Both the position numbers and the translations under genes were made by a program. This document shows, in pieces, positions 22,933-34,708 of a stretch of DNA of 64,000 bases (position 1 is its first letter; the number at the start of each line of letters is the position of its first letter). The notes beneath the pieces are model-generated. The model searched no databases and was not told the DNA's origin. It saw nothing but the letters and a program-made list of their open reading frames with translations. Source of the stretch: Dugong dugon (lineage: Eukaryota; Chordata; Mammalia; Sirenia; Dugongidae); assembly GCA_030035585.1 (NCBI GenBank), contig CM057466.1, forward strand, positions 114,962,182 through 115,026,181. Reading direction: 5' to 3'.

Positions 22933-23101
22933 GAGTCCCTGGATGGTGCTAACAGTTAAGCACTCAACTACTAGCCAAAAGGTTAGCAGTTTGCTCTGCT
23001 TCTGGAAGGTCACAGCCTTGAAAACCCTATGGAGCAGTTCTACTCTGCACACTTGGGGTCACCATGAGTCAGAGTGGACTCAATGGCAGCTGACAACAAC
23101 G
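22933..23101 (+). mobile_element. AfroSINE, plus strand, 12-bp TSD
   Basis: Head gagtccctggatggtgctaa, body cttctggaaggtcacagcct, tail agtcagagtggactcaatgg. The exact repeat ggcattatttag at 22921-22932 and 23102-23113 is its TSD. Confidence 0.95.
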
Positions 23102-23113
23102 GGCATTATTTAG

Positions 23114-24869
23114 TGTCCAGCTCCTTCATCCCACAGCTCAGGCAACTAAGGTCCCAAGAGCTTAACAGGTTTTTCACAAACCAACCCATTATCTTATCCA
23201 AATTCACTTGACCCAAAAAAAAATTAGTTGCTCTGTTGAAGCCAGGTGCATGTTTGATCTGAGGAGTTGCTGTGTTAAACTCGACACTTTGAGCCATGAT
23301 CAAATAGAATTACCTTTTCTTCACGTTCCATGGGGCCAGTCTCGGTTTATGTGCCACCCGTCCCCTGTTCTGCTCTTCGATATGTGCAGGTAACCCCAGG
23401 GCATCGAGGCCAGGTGAGAGGAATCAGTTATTGACTCAGAACGTGAAGGTATCTGTGGGACAAAGTTGCTGGATTTCTCTTCAGCAAAAGACCTATGTCT
23501 GTCCTCTCTGGAAGATGGAAGAGCCATCCTCTCACCTGCCCCTTCTGAATCGCTCTCCCCCAGTGGACTTTAAATGCCCATCATTCCCAGAACGATTTAA
23601 ATGGGTGCACCCCTCGAGTAAATCTCGTAACACTGAAATTACTGTTTTACTCATGCATCAGATGAGAGAGAAAATGTCTGTAATTCAATACCTTGCTGCC
23701 AAAAACGCACTCCACCCACACCAGGAATACCGGTGTAAGCAAGCTCCTCCTCCTACCCTGGAGAGTAGGACCTCAGTCTTATCAGATTCCTAGACAGAAG
23801 GTGAACACTTTGTAAATTTTACTGTTACATAAAAATGAGCACTAGCCCTTTCACAAAATACTATTAAAATGGGAATGCTCATTAGTACATAATGTTTTCC
23901 TTAATGTTTCTGCATCACGGTGTTCCATGATTCCCTAACTCACCCCTGTAGACATGCAGTCAGTGAAGGTTTATCGAGTCTCCCCCACGTGGATGCCAGG
24001 GTAAACAAGCCGTCTCTAGGAGCGCTGCTCTCTGTTTTCAAATATACTCATAGCCGTTTATGTTAATGTGGGCAAATTACAGGGAAATGGAAATGCAAAC
24101 TGATGTTACAACATCAAGTTGATGAGCAACACTTATGGAAAATAGGTTTTATGCTCCCCACGGCCCGCGAAAAACCCACTGAAAACTCACATCAATGGTG
24201 CTGGCAACCACATCATGCCATCTCATGGAGGAGCTCTTGCCAACCTCATTGTCACTGCAACCTCATCTGTCAAGGCCAATTTTGAGGTTGCTTACAGGAG
24301 ATTTTTACTAATAAAAGAGTACTAAAGTTTGTGAACAATTTATATTTTTATTAATTAAAAGGGATTTAATATGATCTAATAATAACACTCCACTAACTCT
24401 GACTCACTCGATTGCTTCCCAACATTCTTTCTCCAGTAAGAAAGGCACCGCGTTTTAGTTAGATGTGTCAGGAATTGCGTGTAACCACAACCTTCCTCAT
24501 TTGTACTGACGCTCACAGTGTGTTTTAATCATGCAAACGTCATCAGTCCCCTGTGTGAGGGCAGGAAAACCGTGTCTCTAGGCCAGAGAAGGAAGATCCA
24601 GTCTAGTAGCATATGGCAGCTACAGGGTCCTGTTGAAAAGTCCTGGAGATCAGAATCAGGAGACCAAGCTCCCCAATCAGTTCTTCATCTCCAACTCGTT
24701 CTTCAAGACGCCCGTTAGGTTTGCCTTCTCTCAGAAGCTCTCCCGACCGTTCCCTTCCTGCTCTCGACAATACAGGGAGCGTATCTCTATCTGCACTCTC
24801 CTCACAGCTGGTCACCCTCCATCTTTGTCCTCTGCCAGACCTCCCACTATCTGCAGGCAGGCCATTACA
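23114..24869. other. Unannotated intergenic DNA
   Basis: No repeat recognised. The 120-aa ORF at 23431-23793 has no recognised domain and no CpG-rich promoter nearby. I treat it as chance. Confidence 0.35.
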
Positions 24870-24948
24870 TTTCAATTCTGTGTTCCCAGCACCCAGCACC
24901 ATACCTGGAAGTTAAGAGTTGCCCAATACGTGCTGACAGAATGGAACA
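24870..24948 (+). mobile_element. L2-like 3' end
   Basis: The order attctgtgttcccagcaccc, agcaccatacctggaagtta, ccaatacgtgctgacagaat follows the L2 3' terminus consensus (cccagcgcctagcac, tgcctggcac, gctcaataaatg). Confidence 0.55.
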
Positions 24949-27900
24949 GTAGCATGTCTTGTCTTCCAACAGATATCATTGATCCACAACTATGACCCTC
25001 AGCTGGCAAACCCCTTGGCTCCTTCAATTCAATAACCCCAATTGAGTGTAGGTAGCTGGTGTATGATTTTGATAAAATTGACATACTTGTTTGTATAAGA
25101 CATAAAAGCCAATAGTCAATTGTTTCTTTCAATTGGCCTATCAATAGAGTTCTTTCTAGCACTCTGTTATTCAGTACTGATGTTTAAAATTATAAAACCA
25201 CTTCAGAATTATAGGGCTGTGAAGTAGGCCATATTTTAAACCAAAAAGAAACTGATTGTAGACATAGACAGTAGTGGCCCCCTTGGCGTCCACTTTCCAG
25301 GTTGTGTTCATGTCCTCATCTGCTGGTTCTATGGAAGCTGATCACCTCTAACATGGATGCTGCCACCAGCCAGCCCCACTCAGATTTCCAACACTGCTGG
25401 TATGTGCCCCACCTGGTTCATATTGATGGTGTCCTCAAACATCACAGACATCAATAAAGGAAGTAATTGCATTCTAATTATTTTCTAAAAACCTCATCAT
25501 TTTCCTGAAGTCAGAAATGATGACTCTGTCCCCACCCCACAGTTTATCAACCTTCTGATGAAGGTGCTGACTCCCCTCAAGCAGCCTGCCTGCCATCTAG
25601 AGGTAACAGAGCAGAACTAGGACACCCCAAGAATGCTTCTAGCAGTCAGACCAGCCATGCCCATACCAGACAAAGGTCAGATGTCCCTCCTTCCCTCCCT
25701 CTGCTGTCCCTTATGCCCAAAGAACTAACTACAAAGTCATGTGAAATCACCATCAGACCCCCTCAAGGGAACAGAGCCAGCCTGTAGCTCACAGGGCCAC
25801 GGCATCTTAGGGCCAAACATGAGAAACGCTGGAAGCAAACAAGGAGAGGCAGTCTGACACTCTCAAGAAACTGTTTAGGTTTAAGCACTTTGACTTAAAC
25901 GGAGTCATAAGCCGTTTCCTGAAGTCACAATGCCTCCCAAATTTTTGCTTTCACGTCAGTGTTGGCCCCTTTCACAGCTCAACATCCAAGTTTGAGAGTT
26001 CCCTCATAACCTGCTTGAAGAGAATCCAGCGGTGCATCTGACTCAAAGGAAATGCTTCATATGTTCATAGCATTCAAATGCCAATAGGCATAGAAGCACG
26101 AGAGTAGAGAACTCTTCTCGGTCTGCAAACACTCAGGGTGTAGGACTTACCCAGCGCCCAGAGAGGTAGGTATGGCAAAGGGCATCTTGCCAGAAGAGCT
26201 GTGTCTGTAAGCTGACTGGACAGACAGACAGGCAGCCCACCTTGGAAGAAGAAAATCATGTGAGTGGAGGCAGAAAGTGCTGTTTGCTTGGAGGAGCACA
26301 TTGCCCTCCTTCCTGTGCTCTTGACGGTGGGGTCGATTCCAGCTCTGATCTCTCCTTCATCCCGGGCAGCAGAACTAGCATGCTGTGCGGTAGATCAGCC
26401 TTGCACAAAGGGTCCAGAAGCTTCTGGTAACAGACTCAGGGTCACGGAGTATAACTACGTCTATGCCACCAGATAGCACCTCTCGTCACTCTTTGTCAGG
26501 AAATACAGATTCTTGGCTGTGGATCTTTCCCAGGAGGAAAAAAGGAAGCCTGAAAAATCAAGGCTGGAGGTATTTGGTCTGCAAACCAAAAGCTAAATGT
26601 CCATGTGGTTTCAAAAAAAAAAAAAAAAGTAGTTTAGTTTTTTCTTTAATCTCAGAATCAGCACAATTCCCTCTCTCTTTCACCATACCCCGTTTAAATT
26701 GTGGGATTTATTATTTCTTCTATAAGCAATCACGTTCATTGTTGGGTAAACAAAGCCATCGATAGGGCAGTCCAAGCATTCCATTTGAAAGGACAACAAC
26801 AATGCCCAGCTCTTTCCTGAGCCCCTTGTGTTCCTGGGACATTCGGCAGAGCTTTGTCCTGGATGGGCAACTGCAAGGATAGGATTTTCCAAGGACAGCT
26901 GCAGGCCCCCTCCAGGCCCAGTGGCGGTAGCTGCCCCAGAAAGTATGGAAGCAAACAAGTAAGCGGGGGGGAAAGAATGGAAAATACCTGAAGAGAATAG
27001 CGAGCAGGGTGATGGGGTAAGATGGATTACTTGAATTTTCCACCAATCACTGAACAACACATTGGCTGAAGCATTGATTGATGAAGCATTTAACTCGTCA
27101 ATCTTACATCACCGGCCTTTTTACAAATGGCTGCAGAAGGGGATGGCATGGAGGTGGTGCCAATGGAGCTGGCTCGGCTGCAAAATATAAGAAAGACCTC
27201 TAGTCCACAATCTGCTCTATTGCAAGATGTTCAATAACCACTTTCGACAGCCACTTTGCCAGCAAATGTTTCACTTAAAACGTCGGTATTCTTTACTCAG
27301 GACTGAAGTCCAAATCTAAATTTATAGGTCTTTACCACAGGAGGGTTAACTTTCCTTTTAGCTTTCACTAGTTTTTCCCTACTGCCTTACAGGAACTTTA
27401 AAAAAGTCCCTTTTCAGTCCTTCTGAACATGTTTTAGGTGTTTGTTGAATGTCAGGAATGTGTGCCTGTTTTAAAACGTCGTCTTATTTCCAGGAGGAAA
27501 ATCATAGGAGGCATGATAACTACCTTCAGGTAGCGGAGGGACAGTCCCCAAAGCCAAGGCAATATAACTTACATGTGTTGCTGTGGAAAGAGGAATTTGA
27601 GATGAGGGAGATTTGGGGTCAATATTAAATGGAAGGTTTACATTCACCTGTGAATTCTCAAATCCTAACACAAAGTGAGTGCTTGAAAGAACCAAAAGTG
27701 GCAAAGGAGAAGTCCCTGGGATCGGCCAACCCCTGAGGAGGTGACCACCCCCAGAGGCTTCACCAAAGGTGGTTACGGGGTCAGTAACAGGGATTCCTAA
27801 ACTGAGAGGAGGCTGAACCACGCCGCCCTCTCAGAATCTGGCTAACTGTAAGATTCAGACTGTGTACGCTCCAGGCCCACGCCCCGTCTTCACAGTGTGA

Positions 27901-28566
27901 TGGGTGGAAAGTCTGTCTATCGGAAAATAGTTAACAACCCAGGAGCCCTCTGAGTTAGCAAGGACGCCTCTCTTCTGCTGCTGCCTATGACCACTCACAG
28001 CTGCTCTCGGGTGCTCCCTGGACCTGGAGCTCCTCGGCCCTTCCTGAGCCCAGCATCAGCCCCACGCTGGAGCCCAGCCCCACGGCAACACCAGCCGCAC
28101 ACGCTCCAGCACGCAGGGAGCTCTGATTCCACATTTCCTTTCTGAACCATTAATATTTTATGAGACCACACAGAGGGCCCTGCGCTAGACACTGCTCTCC
28201 TTTTAATCACGTAATGTGCTATAAAGCATGGTATATTGACAAGAAGGAAGGAAACCAAAGTTTGTTTAGCTCAGAGGGGGAGCCAAATGGGCATTCTGAA
28301 GGTAACCAACAACGAGAGTGAGCCTGTCCTGAAGCCCGAGGCTGCCTGTCAGGTTGTCTGAATGGTCTTGACAAACTGGTCAGTCCTCTTTGGTTTAATG
28401 TATGGCATCGTGGCAAGCCCCCACTTGGGGCACAGCCACCACAGATACAACACAGTTTTCACTACAGTGATGACTAAGTCATCAACACAAGGAAGCCCCT
28501 GCCCCGATGACAATGCCAGGCTCGTACTTCAGAGGAGGAAGCAGGCAGCATGTAAACCAAATCACG
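24949..28566. other. Unannotated intergenic DNA, 3.6 kb
   Basis: The longest stretch without a recognised repeat. Short ORFs on both strands (for example minus 26680-27060 and minus 27471-27821) overlap one another and carry no motif I know. There is an A16 run near 26611-26627. No CpG island or clear exon seen. Confidence 0.4.
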
Positions 28567-28913
28567 TTGTTATTGTTGTTGGCTGCCATCGTGTAGGCTC
28601 CCAACTCATGGTGACCCCACGCACAACAGAAAAAAACGCTGCCCAGTCCAGCTCCATCCCCATGATTGGTTGCAGATGAGACCGTTGTGACCCATAGGGT
28701 TTTCATTGGTTGACTATCAGAAGGAGATCACCAGGCCTTTCTTACTAGTCCATCTTAGTCTGGAAGCACCAATGAAACCAGTTCAGCACCCTAACAACAC
28801 ACAAGCCTCCATGGACAGACAGGTGGTGGCTGTGTATGAGATGCACTGGCCAAGAATCGAACCCAGGTCTGCCACATGGAAAGTGAGAATTCTGCCACTG
28901 AACCACCACTGCC
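28567..28913 (-). mobile_element. tRNA-Gly-headed SINE with RTE tail, minus strand
   Basis: Read on minus, the 5' end is ggcagtggtggttcagtggt then agaattctcac, with B box ggttcgattc (plus 28854-28863). This follows tRNA-Gly(GCC) closely across both boxes. The body then joins the RTE/BovB-type tail (agaaaggcctggtgatctcc, gggtcaccatgag, and an aacaacaataacaac end). It is about 347 bp, longer than the common AfroSINE, with a different tRNA head. Confidence 0.85.
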
Positions 28914-29326
28914 CGAAGCCGAATCATGAAATCCTTTAAATGTATCCTTGATTTGTTCTTCCTCCTTTATCGCATGAAGTGTGCACTGCAGAGGCCCCAC
29001 CCCATCCCTCCCTAGGACATGTTACTTGGACATTTCCCATAAGAGCCCCTTGCTGTATACACTCCCTACTTTCCCCTAGCTCTTCCTCACCATTTACCTG
29101 TTTCTAGAGGAAAATGAGAGGAATTACTGGATCTGTCTAGAGGCTTCTCTACCACCAGGACTGAACTGATAGTTCAAAGTCATTGCCGCTATCCTAGGCA
29201 TGGCCTTGTCTGAGTGGCTGAGTATACTGGCTGCTGGGTAGCAAGGCTAGTTCTCCAGTGTGGACAGTTGAGAGCATTCGGCCTCCACTTAAAAGAGCAA
29301 ATCTTAATTAAACATCTTTATTTTCA

Positions 29327-29516
29327 AAATAGGTTAACATGCTCAGCTGTTAACCAAAAGGTTGGAGGTTTGAGTCTACCCAGAGGTACCTTGGAAGAAA
29401 AGCCTGGATATTTACTTCCAAAAAATCAGCCGTTGAAAACCCTATGGGCACAGTTCTACTCTGACACGCATGCAGTCACCATGAGTCAGAGTCAACTCAA
29501 TGGCAGCTGGTTCTAG
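29327..29516 (+). mobile_element. AfroSINE variant, plus strand
   Basis: Head is partly eroded (catgctcagctgttaaccaa then aaggttgg). The middle carries ccttggaagaaaagcctgg and the tail agtcagagtcaactcaatgg. It is the form with the longer RTE-type middle. Confidence 0.88.
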
Positions 29517-29519
29517 TTA

Positions 29520-30155
29520 CTAGTCATTTCAAAATTAAACATAAAGAATGCAGTAGACTCACAGCATTCATGTGTGAAAAATTATTTTTCATAATATTCA
29601 TGAGCAATAACAAGTTTGTGGACTATTTAAGAAGGGCAATTTCCTAATGCAAATCTGGTATGAGGTTAGTGTGTGAGAGGAAATAATTTACGCGGGGAGT
29701 GAGCCTGCCAGGTCCACAGGCTGTTTTCTTCTCTCCTCCTTATTGTGTGTACGTTTCACCAGTGGATTTATAAACTACAGTGATGGTCACAAATATGAGG
29801 ATTGAAGAATGTTAAGAATTCAAAAGCAAGATTATGCAAAAAACAAAGCACGTAATTGTAACAAGGAAGCACCTAGATAACGTCTAGGGGAAGGGTTAAT
29901 TCCAAACTCTTTCAAATGCTGCAAGAAGCTGATCTTCATGATGTTCTTATGAGGTTTTCAGTTAAAAATAAGTTAAGCTTTGTTAGGCACTCAGCTTCTT
30001 GCTTTCCCTTGTGTAGAAATGAGGAAGTCCTCCATCATTCCAATAGTCACCTGAGGCCTCCCTGCACAGCTCAAGCAGAGCCCCTACTCTGGTCTCGACA
30101 TCTTCAACTCAAATAGAGCTGGGTCAGCATCTGCTCCTCAAATGATGTGCCCCCC
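29520..30155. other. Unannotated AT-rich DNA
   Basis: No repeat recognised. The 29570-29660 stretch (taatattcatgagcaataac, cctaatgcaaatctgg) has octamer-like and homeodomain-like words, but conservation is untested. Confidence 0.3.
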
Positions 30156-30163
30156 GTCAGGAT

Positions 30164-30332
30164 GCAAAAAAACCAAACTCATTGCCATTGAGTCGATTCC
30201 AACTCATAGCAACCCTATAGGACAGAATAGAACTGCCTCATAGGATTTCCAAGGAGCCTCTAGAGGATTTGAGCTGCCAACCTTTTGGTCAGCAGCCATG
30301 CTCTTAACCACTACACCACCAGGGCTTCTCCA
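30164..30332 (-). mobile_element. AfroSINE, minus strand
   Basis: Antisense SINE from the A-rich tail (caaaaaaaccaaac) to head complement (ccaccagggcttctc). The repeat gtcaggat at 30156-30163 and 30333-30340 is a TSD of at least 8 bp. Confidence 0.93.
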
Positions 30333-30340
30333 GTCAGGAT

Positions 30341-31487
30341 AAGCATTTGCAAACTCATTTGGTTAATTTGTACTCATCTGTTGTGGCAGGAAATGCTAGT
30401 TGCTCAGCCAGTATCTATTTTCCCTTTCTTTCTTGGTTTTATTTGGAGTGGCAACATGTCCAGTCTAATACTTTATTTCCCAGCCTCTCTTGCATGCAGG
30501 AATTTCCAGTGAGATATCACTGGAAGTCACTGAGTGGTTTCCAGGAAAGCGAAACGGCTCAGCTGGGGTCTGAATGCCCTTTCACTGCTTCTTCCTACCT
30601 GGAATATGGGAATAATGGCAGGAAGTCAGCAGCCACTTTGTGACCATGAGGTAACTTTGAGGATGGACAGCAAGCATGTATCAAGAGTGGCAGAGCAGAA
30701 AGATAAAAAGAGGCTGGGATATGATAGATGTACACACCAGCTGCGGACTTCCCCAGACGTCTTTTAAATGAGAAAAAAACAAATTGCTAATTTATTTAAG
30801 CCTTGGATATTTGGGGCTTCTACTACTAGCAGCCAAATACAATTTTTAAATGCTACATTATATTTTTTAATCTCAGGAAAACAATGGATACCTTTTTATT
30901 CTATTATAATCATCATAAGGCTACAGCAAAACCATCCTACAGCATCGTATTATCTCAGGCTATTTCATGCTAATGTAATAATAGGCACCAGTGGGTTAAT
31001 TTTGTCATTCCTCCTAATTAATAGTTTTATTTTTAACTAGGGTCTCCTGGAGTAATGGCTTTACGTAGAGCAGTGGAACTTAATAACTTGGTGAGCTAAT
31101 AAGAGGGATATTCGGATACATGAGAAATTCAGGACTCCCTGAGTCACGGCACACAGGCAGCCACCTCTGCTGTCTCTGTGTGGGTCAGCCTCCAAGGAGC
31201 AACCCTCCCCAAAATGGCACAGCCTGATTCAACTAGATGCCACCACACTACCTGACACAGATGCAGGGTGATGGAACGGGACTGTGGCCACGTGAAGGCA
31301 GCACAAGGGGGACAGTGGGGCCCCACCAGGATTGAAGAACCATGTTTATTCCTACAAATATCACTCTCTGCCCAAGAGTTTGACCATAAATTAATAGAGT
31401 TCTGTTTTTTTATATCGAGATTAACAAATGTAAGGCAAGCTTAAACCTCAGTTAGACAGTCCACAGATAACGGTACCTTTTCCTCAG
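30341..31487. other. Unannotated intergenic DNA
   Basis: No repeat or gene recognised. The ORFs at 30347-30767 overlap in two frames without motifs. Confidence 0.4.
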
Positions 31488-31620
31488 GAAGACAGTACCA
31501 ACACCAAGAGGTTTGGCTACATCAGCGTGGGTGATTGGGGGAGATGGTACGGACACCAACGGGCTTGAGTACATCAGGGTGGGTGATCGAGGAGCTTGGT
31601 TACATCAGGGTGGGTGATTG
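31488..31620 (+). repeat. Imperfect ~51-bp minisatellite
   Basis: Two full units and a partial third share the word acatcagggtgggtgat (31518-31534 with one difference, 31571-31587, 31602-31618). The first two share gtac.gacaccaa upstream; the third unit has lost that half. Confidence 0.75.
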
Positions 31621-32337
31621 CAAAGATGAATAGAAGAGCAGAGAGTGATTTCCTGCCATCCATGAAAACAAGTCCTGGCAGAGAGTCATGGGGCTTTGCC
31701 AACCCCACTTTGGGAGTGTTGTCCAACTCTAATTGTCACTCCCGATTTGATATTCGCATCAACCACAACAAGTGTTTCTAGTTTGGAATCCCTAAGAACT
31801 CTTCAAATATCTGGCATCCATGTGTTAAACAAAAAACTTCTCATAGCTGAATTTGTTTACAAGTTATGAGTAAGGCATTAACAAAGCTTTCTGTTGGCCA
31901 GCGCAGCATTCATTAACCAATAACAAAGGCTTAGAGGGCAGTTTATGATCTTAGGAGCTGTTTAAAACTTGAAAGGGGAAATGATGCTGATCTGAACGGT
32001 CAGTTCTCTTGCTCTCTGCTGAAACAGGTGCTGATCTGTTCCTAATTTGAAGAGTAGCCAGTGACTCACCATTGAAATGGGATATTGCTATAAACAAACT
32101 AACATCATAAATCAATTGAGCAAGGAATGCTCTCTGAAGGGACCGCCTGTGAGTTATTCAGACAGATAAAATTGGGAGGCCACGCTCACTCGCCATGTGG
32201 AAAAGTGTAGGGTATGCGAATGGAACAATAGTGAGCACCCTCACACGGCGATCTCTTCTTTCAGTGTGTTACCTTGAACACAGAGCCAGTTTATCCATTG
32301 TACCAACAATCCAACTCCCCCATGCAATTTACATGAG
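31621..32337. other. Unannotated DNA
   Basis: No repeat recognised. The stretch 31840-31990 (aagcattaacaaagctttct-like text) has a conserved-noncoding look but no testable support here. Confidence 0.3.
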
Positions 32338-32389
32338 CTGGGTTTCAGTGGAGCTTCCAGACTAAGACAGACTAGGAAGAAAGGCCTGG
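32338..32389 (+). mobile_element. RTE/SINE relic, left half, split by L1 copy B
   Basis: gcttccagactaagacagac then taggaagaaaggcctgg is the junction sequence of RTE-tailed elements, also seen at 53226-53265 and 44324. It stops at 32389 and resumes at 40064. The pre-insertion site is therefore readable. Confidence 0.85.
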
Positions 32390-33241
32390 AGGACTAGGGG
32401 GCAAGATGGCGCTCTAGGCAGAAACACCACGCCGTCCCTCCACAGCAAAGATCCGAAAAACTAAGCCTAACAGAGAATCAACAATCCTGAAACCCTAGAA
32501 CACCAAATGAAGAGATAAAGAACTCAGCCAAACACCAAACGGAGTGAGAATACTAAAAGAGAACGGAGAGCGAGGAGAGACTCAGGCAGAGATTCCTTAC
32601 CAGCTAACGCAGCGCGGATCCACCGTCTTGGATTCCTATCGGAGACCAGCGAACGGGAGAGCAGCCTTGCAGAGCATCTGCTCGGAGACAGAACGACTGG
32701 CGATGTATGCCTCTGTACCTTCTGGCCAGGCTGAGCTGTGAAAATTGAGACCGACTCCCCCAGACCTCATAGCTGCATCGGTGGGATCCCTGGGAACTTT
32801 GCAGTTCTTTAACTTTTCTGATTTTTATTTGGTCATTCTTTCCTTTTCTTTCTCTTCCCCCTTCTGATTTCCGCCATCCCATAGTCTCTCATCTGTACAT
32901 TCCAACGACAAGCTCCCCTGGCATTCTTTTATGTTTGTACGCTTTTTGCTCCTCCTCCTCTCTCCTCTCTCCCATATCCAGCTTAGCTTCACACAGAACC
33001 ATCTTCCCGCTGCACCCTACCTACCTGCACCGTGCACTAGACATCACACCACCAAGCGGTGCAGGCACGCCCTATTGGAACCTGCCCAGCACTGACTACC
33101 GACCGTCCTGGTGGCTGCGGTGAGTGCCACAAGCAACCCGTCCCAGTGGCTCCTCCTCAGCTAGATCTGCCCAGCTGTACCACAAAAACGAAACAAAAAA
33201 AAAAAAATCTACAATCAATAAATGAGAGAAATATCTACTGA
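32390..33241 (+). promoter_or_regulatory. L1 copy B 5'UTR with internal promoter
   Basis: This is the leader that in L1s carries an internal RNA polymerase II promoter, so each full-length copy brings its own. The start is G-rich and followed at once by a YY1-type box. It then runs through a pyrimidine-rich segment shared with copy A (from 32790). Activity cannot be judged from sequence alone. Confidence 0.75.
32402..32411 (+). promoter_or_regulatory. YY1-type box at L1 5' end
   Basis: caagatggcg matches the YY1 site near base 13 of primate L1s, where it positions transcription initiation at the element's first base. Here it lies 12 bases from the inferred start. Confidence 0.65.
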
Positions 33242-34229
33242 ATGCCCCGAAAACAGCAAACAATATCAAAACATTTACAAAAACAAGACAAGATGGCTCC
33301 CATAGGCGTCCAAATTAAAACACCAGATAACTCTCCTGTGGAAGAATATGCACTAGAAGTACCTGATAGGGAACTCAAATCACTAATACTCGGAATTTTC
33401 CAAGAACTGAGGCAAAAAGCTGACAAACATGAGGAAAAAATAGACAAATTTATGGAAAATACAGACAAAAAATTGGAAGAATTCAGGAAGATGATGCAGG
33501 AACAAAATGCCAAAATAAATTCACAACTCGAAATTATACAAAAACAACAATTAGAAATCCAAAAGATAAACAACAAGATTTCAGAAATGGACGGTGTCAT
33601 AGAAGGGCTGAGAAGTAGATTTGAAACCATGGAAGACAGGATCAGTGGAACTGAAGACAAACACTTGGATACAACTCTGTTTCAGGAAAACTCAGAAAAA
33701 AGAACAAAGAAAAATGAAGAGACCCTGAGAGTTATGTGGGACACAATTAAAAGCAAAAACTTACGAGTGATTGGCATACCAGAACAGGGGGAGAAAACAG
33801 AAAACACAGAGAGGATCATTGACGAACTGCTGACAGAAAACTTTCCCAATATCATGAAAAATGGAAAGCTGGCCATCCAAGAAGCTCAACGAACCCCATA
33901 TAGAAGAGACCCCAAAAGAAAATCACCAAGACATATCATATTCACACTCGCTAAAACTAAAGACAAACAAAGAATCCTGAGAGCAGCTCATGAAAAACAA
34001 GAAGTCACATACAGAGGAGAAACAATAAGACTAAGCTCAGATTATTCAGCAGAAACCATGCAGGCAAGAAGGCAATGGGATGACATATATAAAATCTTGA
34101 AAGAAAAAAAATTGTCAGCCAAGAATAATATATCCTGCAAAACTCTCATTCAGATTTGATGGTGAAATTAGGTCATTTCCAGATAAACAGAAACTAAGGG
34201 AATATGCAAAAGTCAAACCAAACTTATAA
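33242..34229 (+). pseudogene. L1 ORF1 (copy B), nearly intact
   Basis: The frame opens at 33242 and runs 305 aa to 34159. A coiled coil (about residues 55-120; KHEEKIDKFMENTDKKLEEF, then KINSQLEIIQKQQLEIQKIN) is followed by the RRM/C-terminal region (VMWDTIKSKNLRVIGIPEQG; YRRDPKRKSPRHIIFTL; QRILRAAHEKQEV). An A8 run at 34104-34111, against A7 in copy A, shifts the frame. In the frame that copy A uses, a TAA stands at 34227-34229 where copy A has CAA. So the C-terminal 45 or so residues are lost by two separate changes. Confidence 0.9.
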
Positions 34230-34708
34230 GAATTATTAAACGGAGTTCTTCGATCTAAGGACAAACAGCTTCAGCCCTCAGGCAGGACCTAGGACCTAGG
34301 ACGCAGGTTCACATGAACCAGATACCATTCTAGGAACTGAACTACAGAGGACTTTCCAAAAACAAAAGATATACAACAGGGAATCAGAGAAATCAATCAA
34401 AGGATGACAACAACATCAAAACAATGAAAGAGGGAACAAACGGCATAGGTATAGAACCTTCTAAAGGAGAGGAAGGCAAGGCGATACCAAGTAAGGGTAG
34501 ACTGCTTCAAAATTATAAAGATAAGGGTAAAATTCATGGTAACCACAAAAAAAGTTAACAAACCAACTCATAAAAATAAAGACGAAAAACATAAAGTCTC
34601 AACAAAAACAAAAGAAATGAACACAAAATCCACAAACAAAAGTAACTCAGCACAAGAGAGTAAGAAGAACAAAGAAAACTTCAGCATCACAAAAAAAAGC
34701 ACTACAAA
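34230..34708 (+). other. L1 copy B inter-ORF region
   Basis: ORF1 3' remnant then an A-rich spacer collinear with 1560-2035 of copy A. It holds a short duplicated word (ctaggacctaggacg near 34288). No independent gene. Confidence 0.7.

Noticed and set aside
22678-23052. ORF with CPALPCPALPYP-type repeats
   Set aside because: It is the minus-strand reading of the period-5 repeat plus the poly(T) tract; no real protein signal.
27471-27821. 116-aa minus-strand ORF as a possible exon
   Set aside because: No recognised motif, no homologue I know, and no neighbouring exon-like ORF.
28854-28913. Functional tRNA-Gly gene
   Set aside because: The tRNA-like part is fused to an RTE-type tail and its stem positions are mutated; it is a SINE head.
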